Positions 1 through 11,900 of a DNA stretch of 64,000 bases are shown here, one piece after another. The position numbers and the translations under genes were made by a program. Below the pieces are notes generated by a model that saw only the letters and a list, made by a program, of their open reading frames with translations, was not told where the DNA came from and did no database searches. The DNA is from Undaria pinnatifida (lineage: Eukaryota; Sar; Phaeophyceae; Laminariales; Alariaceae). Positions within the stretch are counted from its first letter, which is position 1. Every line of letters starts with the position of its first letter. The stretch lies in NCBI GenBank assembly GCA_012845835.1, contig JABAKD010000008.1, positions 6,246,775 to 6,310,774 on the forward strand. The letters run 5' to 3'.

Positions 1-758
1 AGTTATACCTGCTTCGAAGTCTCGAAGCTTTTCCCCAATATGGTTTTTGGTTAAATTGGATATTGTCGATCCGCCCGTCTAGTAAGCTTGCCCTTGAAGC
101 AGATTAATCATTAAAAAATGGATTTTTGCAGCATGGTACTCGCGCTTCTGCACGCTCTGCGTAGACGCGTGATAGCTTTGCGCTCGTCGTGTTGTTGGCC
201 GCTATGCAATGCGTGGGCCCCAAAAGAGTCGAAGACGCACGCTTGCCGCGGACCCGCACGGCCTGGCGTGCGTTTTGTAAGCATCGCGAACTCGAGAAGG
301 CCGTAATGTTGTTGTAGGCAGCAGATGTACTTACCGCTTTGTCCGCAAATGTAAAGACCATTTGGCTACTAGTATTAATGTTCAAACGGTCCTTGTAATT
401 AAGTCCAGAGTGGCACCTACTTTGCTTTTTGTCCGCACTCTCCAAGTACAAGCCATCGATCGAAGATATGGAAACGCTCCACAATCTACTAAACCGTTGA
501 GCCCGTGCCCTCCTCCCGACCCGCCCTCCTCTTTACCCCCTTCGCTCCAACCTCCCTCCGAAAACGCATCCCCCCCCAAAAAAAACGCTCTCTCCCCTGC
601 CTTAACGCAAAAACAAAAATACAACAATTAAACACCAACTCACGCCGAAACAAAAAACGAAACACTACTACCAACGGAAACAACATGAACGCAAACGAAA
701 AAAAACGAAACCGAAACCAAAACCAAAAACAACCAATCCCGAACTTGATGAAAAACAG
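1..758. other. Region upstream of the first RNB exon, no supported gene
   Basis: I see no convincing coding sequence here. From about 500 to 600 there is a C/T-rich tract and from 600 to 740 an A-rich tract. Together with the AG at 757-758 this looks like the 3' part of an intron. If so, earlier exons of the RNB gene lie left of the window or are hidden here. Short ORFs on both strands are low complexity and match no family I know. Confidence 0.4.
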
Positions 759-3700
759 GCCAATCCAGCGGCGGCCAAGAAGATTCTCGTGGACGTTGGA
801 CTCTGGACCCGCAAGCCCTCGTCGAAGGATACTGCCGCCTCGAGTCACGCCGACGGTAGTGGTAGCGGTGGTGGCGGTGACGAAGGGGTAGAGGGTTACA
901 ATGGTGGCCGGACGGTGGAGGCAGGGGATGAAACGGGGGTCGTTCCCTGGCCGACGGAGGCGTTAGAAGCTGCTTCAGCACTGGGGAAGGAGCGGGCTCG
1001 GCGCGGGGCAAGCTACGACAAGAGGGAGCCGCGGGGGGGGGTTGGAGAGCCCGCTCCTTTTGGAAGGTGAGGGAGGCGTGCGTATGGTAGGGTGGTGGTT
1101 GTGGGAGGGGAGGGTGGGGTGATTTTTGGTTGGTTGTCGCTCTCCTTTTTATTTTAGGTTTTTTGTCGTTTTTTTGTAAAGCATTTCTTGTACTTCTCGT
1201 TTTTTGTTTGCCTATTATTTGTTTTTATTTCCGCGTCATGTTTTCCTCTCCCCTCTCCACCCTGCTGATTTTTTTATCTTATTATACTTGGTTGCATTTG
1301 CGTGGCAGGTACGACTGCCGGTGGCACCGTTCAGAGTGTACTGCGTGTTGTAGTTGTTTGTTTGTTTTTTTACATTCTTGTCATTTATGTTGTCTGTCAT
1401 ATCTTATATTTTCATTTCTTGTTTGCCTAGTTTTTTTTTTTCTCCCCGCATATTTTTTTTCCTCTACCCCCCCCCTCCCATTTATGGTTCCTTATATTTG
1501 TTATACCTGTTTGTATTTGCGTGGCAGGTACGACTTCCGAGGGGCAAAGTTCGGAGTGTACTGCATCGATGGAGCTGGCACCAGCTTTCTCGACGACGCT
1601 TTCTCCTTCGACCCGGACACTCGTGAGGCCTTCGTGCACATCACTGACGTGCAAGGCTTGGTGCCTCAGGGAAGGTCAGGAGGCGGTAGCGAGTAGAGAG
1701 GGTGACGAGGAGGGAAGGGGAAGGGGGGAAAAGGGGATGAGCGGAGGGTGGAGGGGGTGGTGGTACCAATTATGCGAATGGCGGTGTTGGTGTTGGTGGT
1801 GACGCGGCTTTTGTGTAGGTGTTGGTGTTGTTGGTAGTGTTCATTGTGGTATTAGTGTGGGGGGTGGGGATGTTGATGACGTTGGTGGCAGCAGTGTTGG
1901 GGTTGGGGGGGGGGTTGGGGGGGGGGGAGGGGGCAGAGGATAGTGGCGGCGGTGGTGTTAGTGGTTTCTGTTGGAGTGCCCACGGAGACCTCGATAATTC
2001 CCTACAACGGCGTCCTGTTGCAGATCCTCCCGCCAGGAAGATAGGACAACCCAGTCGCTTGCTGCTTAAAATATATGTATCCCCCTGCCCCGCCCCCCCT
2101 CGCGCCCCTCTCCCCGTTTTTGAATAAACCTTCGTTGTACACGGCAGCACGCTTGACGACATCGCCCGGCTTCGAGCGGCGTCGGAGTACCTTCCCCAGG
2201 GTCCGTTGTTCATGATGCCGCCGGCGGCCCTGAAGGCCATGTCGTTTTCCGAACGCGGATCGAATGAGGCCGTAACGGTTGGGATTCGGTTGGACCCGAA
2301 GACCGGGGCGGTGGTGTCTTCCCGCGTGATGCTGACCACGCTGCCCCCGGTGATACCGCTAACCTTCGACCAGGCCGACAGGTGAATACCCTATGCAAGT
2401 ACAGTACGTAAGAAGAGGATGGAGTAGATTCGATCACCGGGGGGGGTCGGTTGTTGGGTGGGTGGGCGACTAAGAGGGTTGGTGGGTTGATGAGTGGGTG
2501 GGTGGGTGGGTGAGTGAGTGGCTGGATGGCTGGGTGGCTGGGTGGCTGGGTGGCTGGGTGGCTGGGTGGCTGGGTGGCTGGGTGGCTGGGTGGCTGGGTG
2601 GCTGGGTGGCTGGGTGGCTGGGTGGCTTGGTGGCTGGGTAGCTGGGTGGCTTGGTGGCTGGGTAGCTTGGTGGCTGGGTAGCTGGGTGGCTGGGTGTGTG
2701 TGGGAGGGGGATGGCTGGGTCGGGGGGTACATAGGTGGCGGGTGGGTGGGCGACGGATCAAGTGAATATGAAAAAACGAGCGGGTGGGCTAGACAGGTGG
2801 CTGCTTCATCGCGCACCCCATGTCCTCTCTTAGTTCGTTGGTCCTCACGCGCGCGCGTCGTGGAGAAGGATAGCGCAGTCCTTGGCGGACGAGACATTGG
2901 GCCACCACGGTCTAGATTGGCCCGGCGAGCCCTTCCCTCAGGAGGGATGAGGCACCGATTGCTCGACCGACGCTTACCGACCCCCCGCTCCCCGCCTTCC
3001 CAATGGGCCACCACTATGGTACGGTCTGTTTGTCTTGCAGTCTTCATCTTGGTGTGTCGTTCGTGTTATTGCGGCGCCACCCCGCCCCTACCCCGCCCCC
3101 CTCTCAGTCCCCGCAGGCCGCGAGAGGTGTGTAACCGTTCGTAAACCTTATCGTTTGGTGACTTTTAGTTGCGCATGCTGCAATGCCGAGCAGCATTTAT
3201 TTGCTTTGTGCTCTAAGTTACCACGCGTGTTATCGCACTATTCTCCCCCCCCTCCCCCCCCCTTCCCCTCTTTCGACCTATTACTTTTTGTGTGTGCGGG
3301 GCGATACGGGCTTCCAGGCTACTAGAAGTCGGCGAAAAGGGGGAAGGAGGAGGGGGGAAGCTGGACCGTATCGCGACCGAGATAAGGGCGTTGGAGTACA
3401 TCAGCCGACGGAGCGCGGAGGCAAGCGGTCGGCGTCGGCGGGGGAAGGAAGGGGTTAAGTTTAGGACTGGGCGGGGGGGCGAGGTGCAGGCTACCGAGGT
3501 ATCGATATCCAGGCGAGTCGAAGCACCGCACTGCGTTTCGTTTTATTAATTTTGTTTCATGTATTTAGTTTTGCCCTGCCAGCGTATTTTTCTTATTTTT
3601 CCGGGTGTGCCTATAGGTAATACCATGGACATTTTCCTGGTATTTATTGATTTTTCAAGGGATACGAAATGGTATACCGCAACCCATCAATGCCGTTCCC

Positions 3701-6700
3701 GTGCGTGTCGGTATTCTACTGCAGTGCACGCATATTTTCTTTTTACTGTGCCCAGGCCGGTCCTGGCAAGTCGAAACACCATCCACTACCATCGCCGCCG
3801 TCAGTAGTTGTTACCAGACACCCCCTAGTTGCCTCTTCTAGACAAAGTTAGACATAATTGTTGAGCTGAAATGATTGTCGGACGGGGGTGTTGAGTGGAC
3901 CCACACTCACCTCCTGACATTGGCTCGGATACAAATGTTTTTTCTTCTTGGTATGGTTGCCCGAAACTTTACGGTAAGGATCGGCCGGGGGGGGCGGGGT
4001 GCTCGCTGCTGAGGTGTCGAACCCCAGGCGAGGCAAAGCGCCAGACTACCATGGCACATGCAACCGTAAGGTTGCTTGCTGCGGCAGGGTAGCAGGTTTT
4101 GGGCCAATGGCGTCCGTGTAGCGGGGTTCTCAACTGAGGGGTAGTCATCGCACGATAGGTGTGCTGCAGATAGTTTACGAGCTACCGCGAGGAGCTCAAT
4201 GCTTCACCGGCAACATGAAGTGTTCGAAGGCATTCGTTGGCAACCCGACCAACCTTTGTATGCGCTTGAGGAGCTCAACGGGTCACAAACATTTCGTCTA
4301 ACAACTGCAACCTCTACCGCGGGATAACTCAGGAGCACCCAAGGAATTTTTTGCAATCATGTTTGTGTTTCCTGATGCAATAGTCGTATACTTCGTACCT
4401 AGTTGGCGGGGTTTTCCCGGGAAATGCTTTTTTTGGCCAGAGTCGAGTTTTGACTGAGGTATATATGGAGTTCCTCGAGCGCAAGATTTGTGTTTCCTGA
4501 GTTGATGGTTGTGTACCTAGTTCACGGGATTTTTCCGTCGATGTCAAGTGATGAAATGTTTTGTCGGATAGCGTCGATTTTTGCGTGGGGTATATGGAGT
4601 TCCTCACATGTCTTTCCTGGTTTAATGGTCACATGTCTTTCCTAGTTTAATGGTTGTATAATTGGTTCACGGGATTTGCCATTGAGGTCAAGTAGAAAAC
4701 AAAATCAGATAGAGTCGAGTTTTGCGTCAGGCATATAGAGTTCCTCAAGTCAAGATTTGTGTTTCATAAACTAATCGTTGTATTGTTAGTTCACGGGGTT
4801 TTCCATCGATTTTACGTAAGAAATGCTTTGTCGGATAGAGTCGAGTTTTGGTTAAAGGCATATGGAGTTCCTCAAAACGAACTTTTTCGGAAAAAAACGA
4901 GGCGTTCTTCTACCGGAGCTTGCGGCTCGGGGTATCAATGGTCACCTTTTGACGGAAACGGTTTAGACCGGCGGAGCACCTCAACTGAGATTGACATATG
5001 CTACTATTAATACTGTACTATTAATACTGCGCTACGAATACTGTACTGTTAATGCTGTACTACTAATACTGTACTATTAATACTGCACTATCAATACTGT
5101 ACTACTAATGCTGTTCTACTAATGCTGTACTATCCGTTCTGCACTATTAGTACTGTACTATTAATACTGTAATAGTATGGCAGAGGTACACCGTATTTTT
5201 TTCTTCTCTCTGAGGCTCCTTCGCTTGAGAAGGTCCATAGTATTCGTTCCTTACCCAAAAACTGATTTTGAGTAAATTGAAAGTGAAGCCCGGTCAGCAA
5301 AAACCCATTGCTTGGATTTTACCAAAAAAAAAAAAAATCGCCAAAGAAGAATGAGCTTCCGACGATTCTGAGTTAAGATGGGTTAAGGAGCGCCGTCATC
5401 CGGAAAGCAGTTTATTAACAGCCGAAATGTGCTACCTCTGTCTTACCGCGTCATCCAAAGAAGTGGTTTGGCCGAAAAGCACGCGTCGAAAATACTTGTT
5501 GTTATAGATGGCATCCCATTTGTGTGTTGCAACAGTGCTCTCTCTACGAATCCCCCCTGGTTTCTGTCTCTACTCTCCCCTTTAACTTAACCCCTTTGAG
5601 ACTTCAGAGGGAAAGATCGACCACGAGAACTGACGATTTAGGGCGCCACATCGGCCGCCGCGGGTTGGCGATGAGATAACTGGTGCCCGAACGAGAACAC
5701 TGCAACAGCTCGAGTACGGGACGGGCGCAGCATGCTCCTAGTCCTACTGCTGCTGCGCGCTCGTGTTACTGGGGGGCGTTTGAAAATGTCGCAATCAATC
5801 GTCGTTTTCTTCATCGCTGTGCTTCAAGCAAAAAAAAAGGGTTAATCTAAGGGTGTAATATCTAATCTCCCTCCCGCTTGCTCTGTGTTTTTATCTTTTT
5901 TTGCTCCCTCCGGCTGTTTGGCTTGTTCAGATCGCGTCGTCTAGTAGACGAGCTTCTGACGGTGTACACTCTAGAGGTGCACGGCTTCTGCCGAAAGGCG
6001 GGCGTGGCAATGCCTTCCCTCGTTGGCCAGCAGGATAGGGTAGCCGCCGGGAGATCGAGGTGACGAAACAATAAAAAAGAAGGCACTCCGAAAATGTCCT
6101 GCGGTAGAAAAATAGCAAATACATGCCTAGTACTATGTAGACCATACGAATAGATGATGAGAAAAAATGGGGAACAGAAGAAAAAAGTCATGGGAAATAG
6201 AACAAAAACTATACCTGATACTGGATAACAGATGAAAGTGTAATAGATAACAGAAGAACACAAGCAGAAAAATAGCGCATAAAATGGTGCCTGGTACAGA
6301 GTTGGAGAAGACCTTCATGTTATAGAAGAACAAAAGTAGAACCATGAATAGAGCACAATACAAGTACGAAACATAAGCGAAAATGGTAGCAAAATGAAAG
6401 ACTCAAAATATGCCGGGTGCCTGGTTATATGATACCAGTGCAAGGGAAATTTATCACTAGTTGAAGACAACCATAAATAATACCGCAGAACAACTAAAAG
6501 ACAAGTAAACGCCTGGAATCACGGTGAGAAACAAGAAAAACGCCACCTCGCTGAATCTCGCTCGGAAACCATGATCTGGATCGTGCAGATCATGTAAGTC
6601 TGGGACCCATCCGCGCTGGACAGAGAAGATGTACTCGTACTTAAAATGAAAGCAGAATGTGACTCTGGCAGAGATGCGTGTAATGTTGCTACTGCTGGTG

Positions 6701-8752
6701 TTGCGCCTATCTATGTCTCTGCGCCCGTCCGCGTGCTCTTTTGTTTATCGTTTTCTAGCAAGAGACGATCTATTCATTGCTTCGCCCCTCGGTAACCCTA
6801 CATGTTACCTTTATCACGTACCAGGCACTGCTGTCACGAGTTGCTAACATTATTATTGACAATAATGCATCTGTAAAAACGAGCGGTCGGTGTATCACGC
6901 AGCTTGCAAAAAAAGGATGAGTATCGACCCGTAAAATTATCGAACTCGCAGCCGACGTATTTGAAATAGTTTTGTAAGATATACTCGACTTAGTGTAAAA
7001 TGCCGGTGTTCCATGTCGTCACGGTAAAAGTTACGGGATGCGACCTCTGCCACCCTACGTGTCGTCTTTGTCACGTACCAGGTACTGCTGGTACTAGACT
7101 CAATAAATTTCGCTTCAAATGTATGGTTTGTCGTTACTGTGCAAGGTACGGGACGGGACCTCTGCGACGCTACGTGGACATATTGGCGCAGCGGCAGATA
7201 GCGGCCGTCCTGCGGGGAACGGGCTATCTCGGAAAGAAGTACCTCATGGACACGGTGAGCAGAGAGTCGTCGGCGGGGGTGGTGGGGGTGGTGATGTTGG
7301 CGGTGAGCGTGTTGGTGATAGTGTTGGCGGTGGTGTTGGTAGTGTGGTTAGCGGTAGTGGTGGTAATCTTATTAGTGCTGCCGTTTGCGCTATATGTATA
7401 ACACTGACGCTGGTATCAGTGTTGACGCTGGTATCAGTGTTGGGGTTGGTTCAGGTATGCGTCGTGATGTGGGTGTTGGTGTTGGCCTTAGTGTTAGTGG
7501 TGTTGGTGATGGTGTCGGTGTTGCTGATGATGATGGCGATAATCTTAATAGTGATGCCTGGTAGTATTTATGATCCGTATAGTATTGACGCTATTGTCGA
7601 TGTTGGCGATAGTGTTGGTCCTGGTCGTGGGTATGTTGGTTGCGGTGGTGCTGGTGTTGATGGTGTCGGTGTTGTTATTGGTGGTGGTATTCTGTGTAGT
7701 GCTACCTGGTGGCGCTCATGCTCTATGTAGTATTGACGCTAGTGTTGGTGTTGGCGATAGTGTTGGTTCTGGTCGTGGGTATGCGCGTTGTTGTTGGCGT
7801 TGGTAGCAGTTTTGATCGTGTCGGTGTTCGTAGTGGTGGTGGTGCTGTTGTTACTCGGGGCGGGCGGTGAAGGTCGGGGTGCTGGGGGTGTAGTTGACGG
7901 CGGTTCTGGTGCTGGTGGTGGGGAGGTGGTAGTTGCGATTGCGATGGGGAGTGTTGGTGTTTGTCGTGGCGGTGATATTATTAGTCTTGGGGTCGATGTT
8001 GGTGTTAGTGCCTTGCCGACAACCGGCTGCTGCCGCTGCGGCTGCCGTTGCATAGACTAAAACGACGCCGGCGAGTAAAGTAGGACAAGCCTCAAGCCTC
8101 CGCCTCCGAACCTACAACCTGACAATACCGTCCCTCAATACGCCCCATCCACGTTGAAACCCCCATCTCATGGCGCTAAACCAATACGCTATCCTACCCC
8201 ATAGGTTCGCGCGCGTTATCACACATGACGCCATCACGCACCTTACTGTCACGCATCAAACATCACAAGATATCAATCAACTTTTTACACCACCACACCA
8301 CAACGCCCAAACACCACAACACATTACCAAAACACCTCACCAACCCCCCCCCAATGCCTCTCCCACCCCTCCTCTCACCCTCACCTCCCCCCGCCTCCCC
8401 TCCCCACGGCCAGGCGAGCTACCTAACCTGGCGGCAAAACAAGACACGCGCACAGCGCCAACAAGAGGCCAGCCGTCTCTCGTTCGAAGCCCTCGCAGCT
8501 CACTGCAACACCCAGATGAAGGCTACCGGGCTAGAGCACGCGGTCATTCCCGGCCGCGGCACCGGCAGAGGCAGGGAGGTTAGGTTAGAAGGACTGGGCG
8601 TATGCGTCCACGTGAAGCGCGCGCGCGGGTCAGGGGGACGGGGGGTTTCCATCGAGGAGGGCGAGGAGGTGCGGGTGGCCATCGAGAGGGTGGAGCCGCG
8701 GTTGAAGCAGGTGGTCGCCACCGAGTACTTTCAGGAGGATCGGTATCGGTGA
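759..8752 (+). CDS. RNase II/RNase R-like exoribonuclease (RNB domain), 7 exons, 5' end uncertain
   Basis: RNB enzymes degrade RNA from 3' to 5'; organellar forms mature rRNA and decay mRNA. Proposed exons: 759-1066, 1528-1674, 2148-2381, 3318-3512, 5931-6059, 7146-7254, 8414-8752 (stop TGA). Phases fit throughout: 2,2,2,2,2,0. Exon 1 has the LVDVGLW segment seen before RNB domains. Exon 2 carries the metal-site region (CIDGAG, then LDDAF, then VHITDV). Exon 3 has the LDDIARLRAASEYLPQ region and MMPP. Exon 5 matches the LVxEL(x)n helix. Exon 6 has GPLRRYVDILAQRQ. Exon 7 looks like a C-terminal S1-type barrel. Oddities: the Asp equivalent to E. coli RNase II D207 is Phe; about 45 residues expected between exons 5 and 6 were not found; and the exon 4 donor would be GC (CAG|GCGAGT). 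The model totals about 486 residues, shorter than typical members. No targeting peptide is visible because the start is not in the model. Family identity is firm; individual borders are less so. Confidence 0.85.
1195..1570 (+). repeat. Intronic tandem duplication spanning the acceptor of RNB exon 2
   Basis: About 155 bases at 1195-1350 are repeated at 1415-1570. The copy includes the pyrimidine tract, the acceptor TTGCGTGGCAG and the first ~37 bases of the exon. The upstream copy therefore offers a second acceptor (AG at 1307-1308). It is one base shorter before TGTACTGC, so using it would shift the reading frame. I take 1528 as the real exon start because only that frame gives the RNB motif. 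Confidence 0.8.
1870..1935 (+). repeat. G-rich low-complexity tract in RNB intron 2
   Basis: Long G runs separated by T or A, embedded in a wider GTTGGTGGT-type tract from about 1740 to 1980. The runs are of the kind that can form G-quadruplexes. This is intronic and not coding. Confidence 0.6.
2480..2705 (+). repeat. Minisatellite of 8-bp unit TGGGTGGC
   Basis: About twenty consecutive copies of an 8-base unit (GGCTGGGT phase), with a few CTTGGTGG and GGGTAGC variants toward the 3' end. It lies in the intron between RNB exons 3 and 4. It produces long artificial ORFs on both strands (Pro/Ser/His or Gly/Trp rich), which I reject as genes. Confidence 0.9.
3460..4055 (+). repeat. Duplicate of RNB exon 4 3' end in the following intron
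   Basis: The end of exon 4 and its donor (about 3463-3535) recur at 3979-4055. Both have a long G run, a ...GAGGT(A/G)TCGA... stretch and CCAGGCGAG at the presumed GC-type donor. The second copy is diverged and I do not model it as an exon. Confidence 0.6.
4360..4880 (+). repeat. Array of about four diverged ~125-bp repeats
   Basis: Four consecutive units, starting near 4366, 4487, 4620 and 4757, share the order TTTGTGTTTCCT, then (T/G)GTTCACGGG, then GAGTCGAGTTTTG, then TATGGAGTTCCTC. Divergence between units is high. A further fragment with the GTTGTGTACCTAGG block lies at about 17835-17890. This is intronic (RNB intron 4). Confidence 0.7.
5003..5172 (+). repeat. Minisatellite of TACTGTACTATTAA units
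   Basis: Roughly eleven copies of a 14- to 15-base unit related to ATACTGTACTATTA, with substitutions such as GCTGT and TACTACT. The tract is noncoding and intronic. Confidence 0.85.
5180..5455 (+). mobile_element. Short dispersed element with inverted ends (family shared with 33.13-33.39 kb)
   Basis: The segment begins GGCAGAGGTACACC and ends with the inverted counterpart near GTGCTACCTCTGTC. Its interior matches 33140-33390 (ACCCAAAAACTG, CGACGATT(C/T)TG(A/G)GTTAAG, CCGTC(A/G)TCC). It is too small to code for a transposase, so a MITE-like non-autonomous element is the best reading. The target duplication was not resolved. Confidence 0.5.
6776..7165 (+). repeat. Duplicates of the RNB exon 6 border in the preceding intron
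   Basis: Bases 7010-7065 resemble 7122-7177, which cover the acceptor and first codons of exon 6 (shared TTACGGGA/GTACGGGA, GACCTCTGC, CTACGTG). Bases 6785-6835 in turn resemble 7036-7095 (CCCTAC, TCACGTACCAGG, ACTGCTG). The real exon start at 7146 is chosen by phase and by the RNB motif RRYVD. Confidence 0.55.
7260..8060 (+). repeat. GTT/GTG-rich low-complexity intron (RNB intron 6)
   Basis: The stretch is almost entirely GTTGGTG/GTGGT-type codon-like triplets broken by short unique pieces (TAGTATTGACGCTA recurs near 7580 and 7730). It yields valine- and glycine-rich spurious ORFs. Similar sequence follows the exon 6 fragment in the inverted copy at 58.69-58.99 kb, so the low complexity predates that duplication. 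Confidence 0.7.
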
Positions 8753-8887
8753 TGACACCGTTGTCGTCGTTGTCGTCCTTGGTGTTGACGGCTTGCGGGA
8801 GAGGGAAGGGGAGCGGAGGGTCGGGGAAGCGAGCTGGAGGGTGGAATAGAGGGGCGGGGGCGGGGGGGAAGGACTCGAGTAAGGGGG

Positions 8888-8975
8888 GATGGGAGGGGAG
8901 TGGTGAGATTTACGGTTGTTTGAGGAACCCCATTCTATTTTGAGATTTACGGTTGTTTCGGGAGCCCCATTTCGT
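8888..8975 (+). repeat. Short direct repeat downstream of the RNB gene
   Basis: GAGATTTACGGTTGTTT followed by GGAACCCC/GGAGCCCC occurs twice in a row, with a period of about 46 bases. It lies about 140 bases past the RNB stop codon. Confidence 0.75.
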
Positions 8976-11900
8976 AGCCGCTCCAACGTTTGGTCACACG
9001 GGACGACAATACCGCTAGCGCGGGGAAAGATTGACGAGGCTGGTGTCTTATGATATGATAGGATGGCTGCGCTTCTGTCCGCAGTGTGTCTGCACACGTG
9101 TCAGGGTCGGTATTTCGAAATGAACTGCGAAAACGCGCAGCACAGAGTTCAATGTTTAGGGTAGGTCAGGGCCTGCCGGGGCGGGACGGGGGGTCGGGGA
9201 GAGAAAATCGCGGGCGCAGCCAACACCCGAAGAGCGATGAGGTCATAAATCTTGACTTGAGCCGATCTCTCCGGTTTTGTTATATTGATGGTCGGCTGAA
9301 CAGTGAACCATATCTGCGTGCTGAGGATGGGCGTCGTGAACTGATGCTCACCCGCCTCGTGCCCGTGTCGATTAATTTCCAATGAATGTGAGCGAAGCTG
9401 CACCCGCTTCAAGACATACTATGTCCTTATCCATGCAAGTCAACACGTCGTTCTGTTTCGCCAATTAACACGTGCCTGAGGACGCCCACCTGTCGACATA
9501 ACTTTATATGACACAGAAAACGTTTGCATGGATGCCGCATGCATACATGAGGAATGCGCTTAGCTTGAGAAGCCGTATCTTACTCGCTGCAATCTCCTAC
9601 TAGTTTGCGAGGCATAAAGTTTCCGTAACCGCCCACTTCCCTCAAGGGCAAAACAATAAAACAATGGCACTAGCACGTTCCAGAAATGCCAGCATATCAT
9701 TGATGGGTGTTTTTTCCCCCTCTCAAACCGCTCCTCCAACCAGTAGTTGCTGTATGCGGAGTAGTTCCGGTTGCCGCTATGATATATAGTGCACCGGTAT
9801 TAACGACTGGCACACAACCGGCACTATTTAGGGACCTGAAACTGCTGTATTTTGTATTTTGTACTTTAACATTTTTGGGTGCCCTGCCTGGGTCGCTCCT
9901 AAGCTGTTAGGACAAGGACGACCACCGCGTTCGGGAGCATCACATCACCATCGCAGCGCGCGTGCGCGTCTGGTGAGCACGTGCCTGATGCTTCCGCCCG
10001 CGCAAAGCACGTCTGTCCCAGACAAAACACTTTTTACTACAAAGCTATGGAGGAGGGCAGCGGAGGCAATAATCTTCGATATACCCTGGTACGCGGCAGC
10101 AGCAGCAGCAGCGATGGAGCCGCCAGAGACTCGCGAACAAAAAAAAAACTGTCTTGTCGATTGCCGCAATGCTCAATGCTCGCGTGTCATACAATCACGC
10201 CATTTTTACTTTTTTTCTTGCTAATCTGCTGCTACGCGCTTTTGTCGTTAAATGCCCCCCCCCCCCCCCTCCTCCCGCAACTCAGCAAGCACTCGTCGCC
10301 AAAACGGACGGGACTAGAGCACAGCGAGAGGTGACTCTCCCTCAACGCCACGACGGTGAGCAAGCGACCTCCACTCCCGGGGGAGGGTCTTGCGCCAATC
10401 GCCAATCACTCGCTTTGCTGCGCGGGGCAGCCGTTTTTTTTCGTGATCTGGGCGATTAGATATTCGAATGCCTCGGGAGTAGGATAACGTCCCCTGTCTC
10501 GAGATTCGAGGGACTGGACGCCCATTGGTAGGAGAACCAAGAAAAAATCCGCATGCCATGCCCTCCACACGCAATAGTTAATATCCACTGAGAGTGAGCT
10601 ACTTTGCCTCTTGAAGCGGTCATCGATCATCGACCTTCACCTTCAGGGATTTCGTAGGGGGTTCAGAGTTCTCTGGGGCGTGTTTGTCCCGAGCTTTGAA
10701 GTTCGCTTGTGGTATGTGGTATCCCATGGAAACAAAAGCCTCAACTACGTTGGAACTCCTTGATCCCACCGCATTTTCACCAGACGGCAGCAGTACGCGG
10801 TGCGCTGTGCAGCACGCACGCAACGTCCTACATTGGTGGGCGCTGCGGTGGTCGTACCATCGTGTCATGAGCAAGATCATTGGCGTTTGGTGGTAAGTGG
10901 CGAGCTTAGACACTGAGGATTGCATGATACTGATCTCACAGCGGTCGTGTAGTCTTCGAGCGCTTGCTTTCACGTGACGTTACGTTGAAGAAGCCTGGTT
11001 GCGTCGTTCGTTCATCTACGCCACCATGATGATCCACAATGCTTCCGCGCATGTCATGCACCGCTACAGTAGTGCTACAGTACACCAGACGAGAGATATC
11101 GCGGCATGATGAGGTGCAGTTGTGTGTCAGCTGCAGTGGATACAACAGTGTAAACTTGTGCATGCAAGTTTTTAGGCAAATGTTGCACCCGTGTGTTCTT
11201 GGTTCGCAGCGCGATCGTGCTTCAAGCAGCTACACACAACACTGCAGCTGCGTTCGCTTTCAACGCTGGTCCTCTGGGGCATTCGAGAGGGAGACCATCC
11301 CAAGCGGTTTCTTCTAATCCACAGGTGAGTAGGAGTACTGGCCAGTGGGTACATACGCTCTTTTTGAACGCCTGGTGTGTAGTACTGTCTGGAAAATGAT
11401 GAGAGTTCTCCATATGAAGAAGACATCAGAGTAAGACAAAACATGAAACGTTACGCACATTAATACGCAGACAGTACTATTAGTAATATTTGCTCTGCTG
11501 TTCAGATGTGATCGAGGTCGAAAAGGCGGGCAGAGAGAGACGCCCACGCTCTGAATGGGCGTAAGCATTACGAGTAGGGACTTTTGCAAGGGTGTGAATA
11601 TAAGGGACATTTCTTGACGGGCCGAAACGAGGCGGTATAGGTGAATTTGAAGCATTATAATGTTTCAGTACGTGTTTGGGGGGGGGGGGGGGGGGCAGTA
11701 AAAAATATCCCCGTGGTGGCCAGGGGATTCCTGGACACCATCCCGGTTTTTTGTGATTTTCCCACATTTTTTCGCCATGAGGCGTGATTTGTTTTATTTT
11801 CGTTAAATTAGCGCCAAGACATCTGGCGCACTGGCGCAGCTCGATAGGTCGGCGCCGCTGATTTTCGTTTTATTGCGGTTAATCTTCTCGCGGGCACTCC

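Noticed and set aside
3000-3130. Additional RNB exon around 3.0-3.1 kb
   Set aside because: The frame has no RNB resemblance, and exons 3 and 4 already join in phase with a continuous family match.
2210-3144. Long ORFs of 183, 218 and 208 codons across 2.2-3.1 kb
   Set aside because: They are translations of the TGGGTGGC minisatellite on both strands, and they overlap an RNB exon and intron.
4360-5172. CRISPR-like array
   Set aside because: Units are long, diverged and without unique spacers; the setting is a eukaryotic intron.
7739-8053. Thr/Pro-rich 104-codon minus ORF and Val/Gly-rich plus ORFs in 7.2-8.1 kb
   Set aside because: Products of the GTT/GTG-rich intron; composition explains the openness.
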